Source: CAYLPJ01 sp964385465 (GTDB lineage Bacteria > Planctomycetota > Phycisphaerae > SM23-33). Taken from it: 60,390 nucleotides of DNA. The stretch spans positions 1 to 60,390 of the forward strand of contig CAYLPJ010000039.1 of assembly GCA_964385465.1 (NCBI GenBank), in the 5' to 3' direction. This document shows, piece by piece, positions 47,118-54,797 of the stretch. Positions within the stretch are counted from its first letter, which is position 1. The number at the start of each line of letters is the position of its first letter. The translations under genes and the position numbers were made by a program. Under the pieces are notes generated by a model, which made no database searches, was not told the origin of the DNA, and saw only the letters and a program-made list of their open reading frames with translations.

Positions 47118-48382
47118 GACGGGCTCCCTTGCTGGCGGGTCGTGCGGACCCACACGTCGAGCGTGGCTTCGAGCTGGTTGGCGAGCTCGTCGGCGGCCGG
47201 GTCGGCGCCGTCCCGGCCGAGGATGCACCGGTGCTCCCCGGGGTCGGTGGTGATATCGTAGAGCTCGCGGATAACGGTCCCGGCGGCCAGTTCAGAGGGG
47301 TCGCGATTGGCCCGCAGCAGCACGTGCTGGAACCGCTGCTTCCAGTCGCTGTGGAGGTCGTCGGGTTGGGCATGGAGCTCGAGGCGGATGAACTTGTGCG
47401 TCGGCGTGGTGACGGCGTAGTGGTCGAACTGCGGCGGGCCGCCATCGCGCTGGTGTTCGTGGACGGTGTGGCTGCAGACGTGCGCCCGCGGTTGGCCGCC
47501 GGTGCCGAGCATCCGCGCCAGGAGGCTTTCCCCCTGGAACTGCTCCAGCGGCCCGACACCGGCGAGCTCGCAGAGCGTCGGCGCGACGTCGGCAGTGTCG
47601 GCGAGGCCGTCGACGACCCTCCCGGCCGGCAGGCGTGCGGGCATGTGCATCAGCAGCGGCACGTCGAGGATCTCGCGGTAGAGATTGACCTTCTTCTCGT
47701 AGTGCTCGTGCTCGGCGAACTCCGTGCCGTGGTCTGAGAAGACCGCCACGAGCATCTCGTCCCACAGCCCCATGTCGCGCAGCCCGGCGAAGACGCGCCC
47801 GAGGTGGTGATCGACATAGGACAGCTCGTTCTCGTACTGGTTGTGGTAGGCCGGCCCCCACGCGGCGTTCCACGGCTCCGGCGGGTCCCAGGGCTCGTGG
47901 GAGTCGTTGACGTGGACGTAGACGAAGCACGGGGCCTCGGCGTGGTGGTCGGCGAAGCGGTCGAGGATGAACCGCTCGGTCCAGTCCATGTGGCGGTTGT
48001 ACTCGGCGCCGGGGGTGTGCTCGTCGAAGCCGCGATCGAAGCCGTACTTCGCCCCCCCGCCGTAGTGGTTCCGCTGCGAGACGCCCGCGAACGTGCGGTA
48101 GCCATGGGCCCGGAAGTGCTCGGCCAGCGTGGTCCATCCGTCCCCGAGCGGGCGGTCGTCGCGCATCATCATGCAGCCGTGGGTCAGCGGATAGAGTCCG
48201 GTCATCAGCGTCATGTGCTGGGGCAGCGTCCAGCCGCAGTTGGCGACGGAGTGGGCGAAACGCACCCCGCCGTCGGCGAGGCGGTCGAGGTGCGGGGTGA
48301 CCTCCCGGCGATAGCCGTAGCAGCCGAGGTGGTCCCGCCGGACGGTGTCCAGGGCGATCAGCAGCACGTGCGGATGCGGCAT
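47114..48382 (-). CDS. Sulfatase-fold (alkaline phosphatase superfamily) protein lacking the formylglycine Cys
   Basis: A 422-residue cytoplasmic-looking protein with the sulfatase fold. VLLIALDTVRRDHLGCYGY opens it with the metal-binding Asp, and VFSDHGTEFAEH near 220 gives further ligands. The maturation motif Cys/Ser-x-Pro-x-Arg is replaced: the aligned segment is GWTLPQHMTLMTG near 52-64, with Thr at the nucleophile position and His in place of Arg. Thr is the nucleophile in phosphodiesterase-type members of this superfamily, so it may not be a sulfatase. AAGGAG lies upstream. It is coupled to the DUF1961 gene and 71 nt downstream of a canonical sulfatase. Confidence 0.85.
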   Translation of the reverse strand: MPHPHVLLIALDTVRRDHLGCYGYRREVTPHLDRLADGGVRFAHSVANCGWTLPQHMTLMTGLYPLTHGCMMMRDDRPLGDGWTTLAEHFRAHGYRTFAGVSQRNHYGGGAKYGFDRGFDEHTPGAEYNRHMDWTERFILDRFADHHAEAPCFVYVHVNDSHEPWDPPEPWNAAWGPAYHNQYENELSYVDHHLGRVFAGLRDMGLWDEMLVAVFSDHGTEFAEHEHYEKKVNLYREILDVPLLMHMPARLPAGRVVDGLADTADVAPTLCELAGVGPLEQFQGESLLARMLGTGGQPRAHVCSHTVHEHQRDGGPPQFDHYAVTTPTHKFIRLELHAQPDDLHSDWKQRFQHVLLRANRDPSELAAGTVIRELYDITTDPGEHRCILGRDGADPAADELANQLEATLDVWVRTTRQQGSPS

Positions 48383-48453
48383 TGCGGGGGCTCCTTTCCG
48401 GCGGCCCGAGCCGCCGTGGCAACGGGCCATCGTCTTCGACGCCGCCGGCGACG

Positions 48454-49920
48454 TCAACCGGTCGCCAGCCAGGCCTCGATCTTCGCCTCGTCCTCGGCCG
48501 TCCAGGGGCGGATGAGTTCGGGCTGCTCGTCCAACCCGTCCCAGCCGCTGTAGACCTTGGCCATCAGGTCCTCGTACGTCCCTTCCGCCTTCACCTCCTC
48601 TCGCCACGCCGCAAAGGCCCGGCGGTCGTAGGCCTTCGCCTCGGCATCGGCGGCGTCGACGTCCACGACCCCGCGGAGCCTCGCGTCCATCTCGGCGGCC
48701 TTGTCCGGCCGGTCGGTGTGGAGGTCCCGCACCTCGTAGGGGTCGGAGGGCAGGTGGAAGAGCTGCGGCTCGTAGCCGGGGTAGGCGATGTACTTCCACT
48801 CGCCGGCACGGAGCATGAACACGCCGGTGTCGCAGCCGGTGTCGTGGACCTCGGCCAGTGCCCAGTCGGGGTGATCGGACGGCTCGCCGCGCAGGTCGGG
48901 GGCAAGCGACCAGCCGTCGAGCTCGGCCAGGTTGTCGAGCCCGGCCAGGTCCGCCAGCGTGGGGTACACATCGACCAGCGAGGTGCATCGGGTGATCCGC
49001 TGCCCGGCCCGCACGCCGGGGCCCCGGAAGACCAGGGGCACGCGGACGGCGCTGTCGTAGGCGCTGCCCTTGTAGAACGTACCGTGCTCCATGTTCATCT
49101 CGCCGTGGTCGCTGGTGAAGATGACGATCGTGTCGTCGGCGAGGCCGGCGGCGTCCGCCGCCCGGAGCACCTCGCCGAGCATGTGGTCGACCTCCATGAC
49201 CATCGCGTAATAGATGCGGCGGATGTGCAGCACGCTTTCGGAGTCCGTCCCGTGCTGCCAGTTCTTCGACGCGATCTGGTACTCGATCAGCGGGTGGACG
49301 CTCTCGTCGGCCGGGGGAAGCTCGATCTTCGACGGGTCGATCGCGTCGTAGTAGTACCGGGACGTCACGAACCGCGGGTGCGGCGCATTGAGGCCCAGGT
49401 AGCAGAAGAAGGGCTCGCCCGCCCCACCGCCGCGCTCGGCGAGGAACGCGTTGGCCGCGTCGATGTTCGTCCAGTCCCTCTCGTGCACCCGCCGATCCTG
49501 CGACTCGTGGACCAGCGGGCCGCCCATGCGATACGCCGGGCGCATGATCCGCGCCCCCCGCGTCCATGCGTGAACCCGAGCCCGGATCGTGTGCCGCCCG
49601 CTGCGGTAGTCCTGCTTGCCGAAGAGCCCGACGTCGTAGCCGGCCTCGTCCAGCCGCTCCTGGAGGATCGGGTGGTCCTCCGGCACACCGACGTAGTTGT
49701 TCCACGCCTTGATGTGGTGCGTGAACAGGCCCGTCCACATGCTGCTGCGGCTCGGGCAGCACATCGGGTTGTTGCAGTACGTGTCCGTGAAGAGCGTGCC
49801 CTCGGCCGCCATGCGGTCCATGTTCGGCGTCAGGCCCTCCAGGGCGCGGTGGCCCAGGCAGCCCATGAGCCGGCCGTCGTGGCTGTCGGTCTGCACCATC
49901 ACGATGTTCGGGCGATCCAT
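48454..49920 (-). CDS. Sulfatase
   Basis: A 488-residue S1-family sulfatase with all key sites: NIVMVQTDSHDGRLMGC at the start, the formylglycine motif CCPSRSSMWTGL near 55 (first Cys of Cys-Cys-Pro-Ser-Arg), and FTSDHGEMNMEHG near 290. There is no signal peptide, in contrast to the Tat-exported sulfatase at 5684, so it either acts in the cytoplasm or leaves by another route. GGAGG lies 8 nt before the ATG. It leads the minus-strand set with the Thr-type homologue and DUF1961. Confidence 0.9.
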   Translation of the reverse strand: MDRPNIVMVQTDSHDGRLMGCLGHRALEGLTPNMDRMAAEGTLFTDTYCNNPMCCPSRSSMWTGLFTHHIKAWNNYVGVPEDHPILQERLDEAGYDVGLFGKQDYRSGRHTIRARVHAWTRGARIMRPAYRMGGPLVHESQDRRVHERDWTNIDAANAFLAERGGGAGEPFFCYLGLNAPHPRFVTSRYYYDAIDPSKIELPPADESVHPLIEYQIASKNWQHGTDSESVLHIRRIYYAMVMEVDHMLGEVLRAADAAGLADDTIVIFTSDHGEMNMEHGTFYKGSAYDSAVRVPLVFRGPGVRAGQRITRCTSLVDVYPTLADLAGLDNLAELDGWSLAPDLRGEPSDHPDWALAEVHDTGCDTGVFMLRAGEWKYIAYPGYEPQLFHLPSDPYEVRDLHTDRPDKAAEMDARLRGVVDVDAADAEAKAYDRRAFAAWREEVKAEGTYEDLMAKVYSGWDGLDEQPELIRPWTAEDEAKIEAWLATG

Positions 49921-50141
49921 ACCAAAGCCTCCAGGGGGATCGGATACCTTCGAGTTCCCTCGCGGCCGAGGGGGTGGACGGTGCGGTCGTCCGACCTCGG
50001 CGGGGTTGTCGTCACTGGGGCACTCCGTGTCGCGGCGGCCCCGACCAAGCGTCGCCGGGGCCGTCGAGCCGCCGAGCCTACCGACCGCCCTCCCCGGCCG
50101 CAATCCCCGCGTGGGGCCGATCCGCTCTGGCATCCGGGCGG

Positions 50142-50243
50142 ATCGGCGTGGACCGCGAGCACCTCGTCACCGAGCGATTCGAGAACGACGCCGAAGCCAA
50201 CCGGCTCCTGGCCATCGCCAAGCGAGCCCCGTGGGGCCTGTGA
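50142..50243 (+). pseudogene. C-terminal remnant of a Gfo/Idh/MocA oxidoreductase
   Basis: The last 33 codons before a TGA at 50241-50243 read VTERFENDAEANRLL then AIAKRAPWGL. This aligns with the very C-terminus of the intact Gfo/Idh protein at 54798-56132 (ERFVGDDTADRML then ARSMRPPWRM), whose ending is typical of Tat-exported members. Upstream in the same frame nothing resembles the rest of the enzyme, and no ribosome site or start is present. It is therefore a decayed scrap. The remainder of 49921-50259 holds nothing else I can identify. Confidence 0.55.
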
Positions 50244-50259
50244 TTCCCCGCCCGGGCGC

Positions 50260-50502
50260 TTACGTCAGGATCGCCAGGGCGAGGAAGGGGATGATGTTGA
50301 AGACCCAGATCAGCAGCTTGTAGACGCCGAGGAAGCTGTACAGCACGACGTGGAACGTGTCCTTGGGCATGGGGAACCACCGGCCATGGAAGCGGTAGAT
50401 CCAGTCGCGAGCGAGCGCGATGATGACAAAGGACACGGCCATCAGCGCGATGTTGAGGATCGCGCACCACATGAAGAAGTCCCGGAGTTGGGCAAGGGTC
50501 AT
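50260..50502 (-). CDS. DUF6868-like small membrane protein
   Basis: An 80-residue protein with two hydrophobic segments (about residues 10-32 and 53-78) and an amphipathic middle (ARDWIYRFHGRWFPMPKDTF). The LRDFFMWCAILN start and the RFHGRWFPM motif match what I recall of the DUF6868 family. AGGGAG lies upstream of the ATG at 50502. It is alone; function unknown. Confidence 0.75.
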   Translation of the reverse strand: MTLAQLRDFFMWCAILNIALMAVSFVIIALARDWIYRFHGRWFPMPKDTFHVVLYSFLGVYKLLIWVFNIIPFLALAILT

Positions 50503-50665
50503 CGGTCGTCTCCCTTCGATAGAGGCCGCCGACCCGCGATGACACCACCGCGGGCCCGACGCGTTCCGTGCCTGTGGGACACCCCGCCCGGTGGCGGGTA
50601 TGGCTTCCAATCTTGAACCGCGAAGGGGGCGGGCGGGCCCGGCCCGGCCAGATGGAAGAAAGAGT

Positions 50666-50694
50666 TTGACCGCAAGGGTGTTACCTGGTATTAT
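50666..50694 (+). promoter_or_regulatory. Strong candidate promoter of the PEP-CTERM cluster
   Basis: TTGACC (50666-50671) and TATTAT (50689-50694) have exactly 17 nt between them, one of the best promoters in the window. The start would be about 50701, 25 nt before the ATG at 50726. Confidence 0.65.
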
Positions 50695-50725
50695 CCTCCC
50701 GCGACTTGGCTTTCCAGGGATCCTG

Positions 50726-51130
50726 ATGGCTCGCCGGCTTCGACATGCACCGCAACGCGCAGCTCGGGCGTATTGCATCGCCTCGCTGGTATGGGTCACG
50801 TTGCACTTCGCCGGCGCGGTGCGGCTGGTGCACGTGCTGGTCGAGCACAGCCCCTGCTGCCACCACGCGGACCACGCCCGCCGTCACGGCCTCGACGGCG
50901 AGCGACAGGCTCACCTGCGGGGGCCGGGCCCGGAGCCCTGCCGGCGCGCCCTCGGCCACGACTGCCCCCTCTGCAAGAAGCTCACCTCTCTGAAGGCCCC
51001 GCCGCCGACGGCGGGCGGGGACGCCCTCTTCCTCGACCAGCCGGCCCCGGACCGCGTGGCCGCCCGCCGCAGCGCGTTCCGCTCGCGTGTCGCCGAAGCG
51101 ACCCGGGCGCGTGCGCCACCGACCTGCTGA
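50726..51130 (+). CDS. Small Cys/His-rich protein of unknown function
   Basis: A 134-residue protein. Residues about 14-34 are hydrophobic (YCIASLVWVTLHFAGAVRLV), a signal anchor or membrane span. A Cys/His cluster follows (CCHHADHARRH near 45-55) and then a CPLCKKL pair near 83-87. The arrangement suggests metal binding or a disulfide-rich domain on the outside. It recalls DUF2946-type small proteins only loosely, so I leave it unnamed. The ATG at 50726 sits directly behind the strong promoter. It is first in a cluster with exported proteins. Confidence 0.55.
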   Translation: MARRLRHAPQRAARAYCIASLVWVTLHFAGAVRLVHVLVEHSPCCHHADHARRHGLDGERQAHLRGPGPEPCRRALGHDCPLCKKLTSLKAPPPTAGGDALFLDQPAPDRVAARRSAFRSRVAEATRARAPPTC

Positions 51131-51251
51131 CCCCCCTCCGCAAATCCTCAGCAACTCCGCCGTGCGTGCAGCGATGCCATTGAGCGCTTCGCGCCCGGCA
51201 CCGCGCACGAACACAATCCGAACGCCACAATCGAGATCGAAAGGGTACCCC

Positions 51252-52049
51252 ATGCGCACTTCGCGCCTCCTCTGCTGCACGACCGTGATCCTGCTGTTGA
51301 CCGCCCCCGCCTGGCCGCACGCCCACGTCCACATCGGGCGCAACGCCGACGGCGTCTGGGGCAACGACGATGACGACACGCTCTGGATCTTCGGCATGCC
51401 CCCGGCCGCGACGCCCGGGAACTACTGGCCGAACTTCCCCGATTGGGGCGACGACAACGATCCGTACACGATGGTCGGCGAGCCGCTGGAGCTCGTCTAC
51501 GTGCCTTCCACGGGCAGATACGTATGCGAGTGGTTGTACTGCTGGCACTCGGGGCATCCGCCGCACGGGCTGTGGCAGCTCGGAGGCGCCGACGCGAACT
51601 CCAAACCCGACTGGCGGCTGGCGATCGAACGGGTCGCGTTCGACCCGGACTTCGCGATGGAGCGCTTCACGCCCCCCATTCAGGAGTTGACCGCCGACGG
51701 GGAACAGTACGTGTTTCCCGAAACGGACATGCACTTCGATGGCGCGAAACCGAACGGCGTTAACGAGCTGAATCCCGACGGGACCGATCCGAATCTCGGC
51801 TCCTGGGTGTTGCACAGCCATGTCCGATACGTCGTCGACAACGGCCTGTCGCCGGCGACGGGCGGGAACGGCCTGATCTACGAGGCCACCTTCCGCGCAG
51901 TGGACGTCGGCACGACCGGCTTCGGCGACTCCGAGGCGTACACCATGCGCTTCGAGACCGTGCCCGAGCCGGCGACCCTCGCGCTGCTTACACTCGCCGC
52001 CGGCGGGACGCTGACGGCGACTCGACGACGACGAAAGGCCCTGCGATGA
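51252..52049 (+). CDS. PEP-CTERM surface protein of unknown function
   Basis: A 265-residue exported protein. The signal peptide is about residues 1-22 (ends PAWPHA). The mature part is rich in Asp, Trp and His (NADGVWGNDDDDTLWIFG). The tail is a PEP-CTERM sorting signal: VPEPATLALLTLAAGG then a basic RRRRKALR end, recognised in exopolysaccharide-producing bacteria by an exosortase. No exosortase gene lies in the window. GAAAGGG precedes the start. It overlaps the pseudopilin gene by 4 nt. Confidence 0.85.
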   Translation: MRTSRLLCCTTVILLLTAPAWPHAHVHIGRNADGVWGNDDDDTLWIFGMPPAATPGNYWPNFPDWGDDNDPYTMVGEPLELVYVPSTGRYVCEWLYCWHSGHPPHGLWQLGGADANSKPDWRLAIERVAFDPDFAMERFTPPIQELTADGEQYVFPETDMHFDGAKPNGVNELNPDGTDPNLGSWVLHSHVRYVVDNGLSPATGGNGLIYEATFRAVDVGTTGFGDSEAYTMRFETVPEPATLALLTLAAGGTLTATRRRRKALR

Positions 52050-52735
52050 TCAGACGCCGAGCCTTCACGCTCGTCGAACTGCTGACGGTGGTGGCGGTCA
52101 TCGCCCTGCTGATCTCGATCGCCATGCCGTCGATGATGTCGGCCGTCGAAATGGGCCGGGCCGCACGCTGCCGGGCGAACGTCCGGCAGTTCGGCCTGGC
52201 CCTGACGGCCTACACGGGCGCCAACGACGACTGCTTCCCCCGCAGTTCCTGCCACGAGGGCCAACACACCGACCGCTGGTGGCTGACGCTGCTGCGCCCC
52301 TACAGCGCCCGCGGCGTGATGTTCCGCTGCCCGTCGGACACCGCCGGCGGGTTCCTCGACTGGGAGGACCCGCCGCCGCGGTCGCAGTGGCGCAAGTACC
52401 GCTGGTCCAGCTACGTCAGCAACGCGTGGATGGACGGCGACTACAACAACGTCTTCACCGTCACGTCGCCCCGTCACACCATCTACGCCGCCGAGGCCGC
52501 CGAGAGCCTGCTGGGCGTCGACCACGTCCATCCGGAGATGTGGCGGCTTCAGCAGCAGGTGCTGAACAACATCGACGCCACGCGCCACAACGGCCGGGCG
52601 CATTACCTCTTCGCCGACGGGCACGGCGACAGCCTCACCTTCGAACAGACCTGGCACACCGGGCGGGTCAACCTCTGGCACCCCGGCCACGCGCCGGACT
52701 GGTGGTCGGCCTTGCCGGCATTCCCGCCACGGTAG
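52046..52735 (+). CDS. Type II secretion/pilin-like pseudopilin (N-terminal methylation motif)
   Basis: A 229-residue protein starting MIRRRAFTLVELLTVVAVIA. This is a type IV pilin-like leader: cleavage after Ala before Phe-Thr, Glu at +5, then a hydrophobic helix. The C-terminal part has HNGRAHYLFADGHGDSLTF, typical of Planctomycete pseudopilins with an H-x9-DG motif. It overlaps the PEP-CTERM gene (ATGA) and is followed by another exported protein. No prepilin peptidase or GspE is in the window. Confidence 0.9.
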   Translation: MIRRRAFTLVELLTVVAVIALLISIAMPSMMSAVEMGRAARCRANVRQFGLALTAYTGANDDCFPRSSCHEGQHTDRWWLTLLRPYSARGVMFRCPSDTAGGFLDWEDPPPRSQWRKYRWSSYVSNAWMDGDYNNVFTVTSPRHTIYAAEAAESLLGVDHVHPEMWRLQQQVLNNIDATRHNGRAHYLFADGHGDSLTFEQTWHTGRVNLWHPGHAPDWWSALPAFPPR

Positions 52736-52747
52736 AAGGAGCTTCAG

Positions 52748-53770
52748 ATGAACCGCTTGATGCTTACCGGGACGGTCCTGCTGGCCGCAACGCTTCCCGC
52801 CGCGGCACAGTCCGGGTGTCCCCTCGACCACATTTACATCGGCCAGGAGGATGGCAATCTCGTGGCCGACACATCGGAGTTGTACCGGCTCTGGGACCTT
52901 TCAGGCGTGCCGTATTCCGGGTCCGGGCGGCGGGAGCACTACGAGCTCTACGACCTCGACGGCTGGAACTGGCGAGGCCAGCCCGGCACGGGGAGCGTCT
53001 ACGCAGGCCCCGGCGTACTGGACGGTATGCAGGGACGAGACTACCGCATCTGCCTCCAGCGCGTCTACGCCTCGCCGGGACTTGCCCTCGGCGACGCCGT
53101 CACGTTAACGCCCTGGCTGACCGACGACGGCGATCTGCTCTTCCTCGACGGCACGGGGAGCGATCCCCTGCACGTGCATATGTCGTTCTACACGTTGGAC
53201 CCCAATCTCCCGGACGACCCTCACACGGTTGTCTTCCGCCTGGTCGATACGTTCGGCGCCTACGGCCCGAGCGACCTGTTCGCCGTTCACTTCGGCGCCG
53301 ACCCGCCGGGAATCCAAGGCGACTACAATCACGACGGGACTCGCGACGCCAACGACCTGGACATCCTCTGGGAGTACTGGGATGCCCCCTACTTCGACCT
53401 GACGGGCGACGACACGTGCGACGGCGAAGACGTGGACCGTTGGCTGGATCTGTACGGCACGCGGCGCGGGGATGCCGACCTCGACCGGGACGTGGACCGC
53501 GACGACCTGGACATCCTCCGCGCCGGCATGGACGAGCCCGACGCACGCTGGCGACACGGAGACTTCACCCACGACCGACGCGTGGACGCGGCCGATTACC
53601 TCGTCTGGAAACGCAACTGCATGGGCTCCAGTCCCCCTGGCCAAGTCCCCGAGCCCGGTTCCGTGCTGCTGCTGGCCGTCCCGACCATCCTGGCCGCGTG
53701 CAGGGGCCGCCGACGCCGCGACGCCCCGACCGGCGGCAGGGACGCGGCGAACTCATGGTATCGCAAGTGA
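52748..53770 (+). CDS. PEP-CTERM protein with dockerin-like calcium repeats
   Basis: A 340-residue exported protein. The signal peptide covers residues 1-20. Residues about 25-190 form an Asp/Tyr-rich domain of unknown fold. Then four dockerin/EF-hand-like loops follow between about 195 and 295: DYNHDGTRDANDLD, DDTCDGEDVD, DADLDRDVDRDDLD and DFTHDRRVDAADYLVW. The tail is PEP-CTERM (QVPEPGSVLLLAVP then a basic stretch), slightly extended at the end. An AAGGAG site precedes the ATG. It lies in the same cluster as the other PEP-CTERM protein and the pseudopilin. Confidence 0.85.
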   Translation: MNRLMLTGTVLLAATLPAAAQSGCPLDHIYIGQEDGNLVADTSELYRLWDLSGVPYSGSGRREHYELYDLDGWNWRGQPGTGSVYAGPGVLDGMQGRDYRICLQRVYASPGLALGDAVTLTPWLTDDGDLLFLDGTGSDPLHVHMSFYTLDPNLPDDPHTVVFRLVDTFGAYGPSDLFAVHFGADPPGIQGDYNHDGTRDANDLDILWEYWDAPYFDLTGDDTCDGEDVDRWLDLYGTRRGDADLDRDVDRDDLDILRAGMDEPDARWRHGDFTHDRRVDAADYLVWKRNCMGSSPPGQVPEPGSVLLLAVPTILAACRGRRRRDAPTGGRDAANSWYRK

Positions 53771-53802
53771 GCCCCTTCCGGCTTGCCATGGCCGATCACT
53801 AC

Positions 53803-54603
53803 TCATGAGCCCGAGTCTTCCGCGCGCCTCACCCGTGGGCAGCCGGCAGGCACCGGCGGGAGCCCGCAGACCCACGCCGTGCCCCGGCGGAAGAGCGCCA
53901 GGACCGGCTTGGAGAACGCGCGGACGTCGTGGCCGAGGGGGCTGTGGAAGACGCGCCCTTTGCCGTGGGTCAGCACGAACGCCATGGGGTAGTCCTTCTT
54001 GTCCACCTTGGATCTCGCGGCCGCGATGACGTGGATCGGCGTATTGCCGTCGAGGCAGGTGTACAGTTCGTCGCGGGTGGTGAAGGCATCGAGGCCGCGG
54101 GCGATCGGGTGGTTGGGGTCGGTGATCCGCACGCGGAACGGCCCGCGGGGGTCGTGGGCTCGGAGCTTGGGGTTCCACGCCCGCCCGGCGATGCGGGCGA
54201 ACTCGTCCCAGCCCTGGAACGCCCCGCAGGCGAAGTGGACGAGCACCAGCCCCCCGCCGCCGCGAACGTACCGGCGGAGCCTCTCGCGCGCCTTCGGCCC
54301 GGGGTCGGGGCGCTTCCAGTTCATCCAGTGGAAGATCAGGGCGTCGTAGTCGTCGAGGTTTCCGCGGGCCAGGAACGCCGGCGTCTCGACGACCTCGACG
54401 GCCAGGCGGGCATCCTTGTCCAGCCCCCTGGCCAGAACGGGCGCGGTCTTGCGCCACTTGTGGCCCGGGTAGTCCACGCCGGTGATCAGCAGCACGCGTT
54501 TGGCGGCGTCCTTCGCCGGCGAGACGGCCGCGGGCTGTGTGCTCGGGGCGCCGCTCGCTCCCGCCAGGGCGCAGGCGACCATCGCGAATGCGGTTGCACT
54601 CAT
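53803..54603 (-). CDS. ThuA-domain protein, exported
   Basis: A 266-residue protein with a signal peptide (MSATAFAMVACALAGASG) and a ThuA domain, a class I glutamine-amidotransferase-like fold seen in trehalose utilisation and many Planctomycete genes. RVLLITGVDYPGHKWRKTAP near 36, DALIFHWMNW near 85, GGGLVLVHFACGAF near 115 and HSPLGHD near 225 are typical. The start at 54603 follows GAAGGGA; the long in-frame upstream extension is the shadow of the Gfo/Idh gene. It lies 194 nt downstream of a Gfo/Idh oxidoreductase, a common pairing. Confidence 0.88.
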   Translation of the reverse strand: MSATAFAMVACALAGASGAPSTQPAAVSPAKDAAKRVLLITGVDYPGHKWRKTAPVLARGLDKDARLAVEVVETPAFLARGNLDDYDALIFHWMNWKRPDPGPKARERLRRYVRGGGGLVLVHFACGAFQGWDEFARIAGRAWNPKLRAHDPRGPFRVRITDPNHPIARGLDAFTTRDELYTCLDGNTPIHVIAAARSKVDKKDYPMAFVLTHGKGRVFHSPLGHDVRAFSKPVLALFRRGTAWVCGLPPVPAGCPRVRRAEDSGS

Positions 54604-54797
54604 TGCCACGTTCCCTTCCGGTCGGAAGCCCGACCACGAACTCCACGCGGCGGGGCGACTGATTTCGGTACGCCCCTGCCGCCCCCAACGCGTCCGCCGG
54701 GCCACTCCCGCGCGACGGATCACGTCGGAAGAAGCCCCGCTGCGACGCGCCGACAGTATACCACATCCCGCCGGGGGCACCGCCGAACGGCGCGCCG

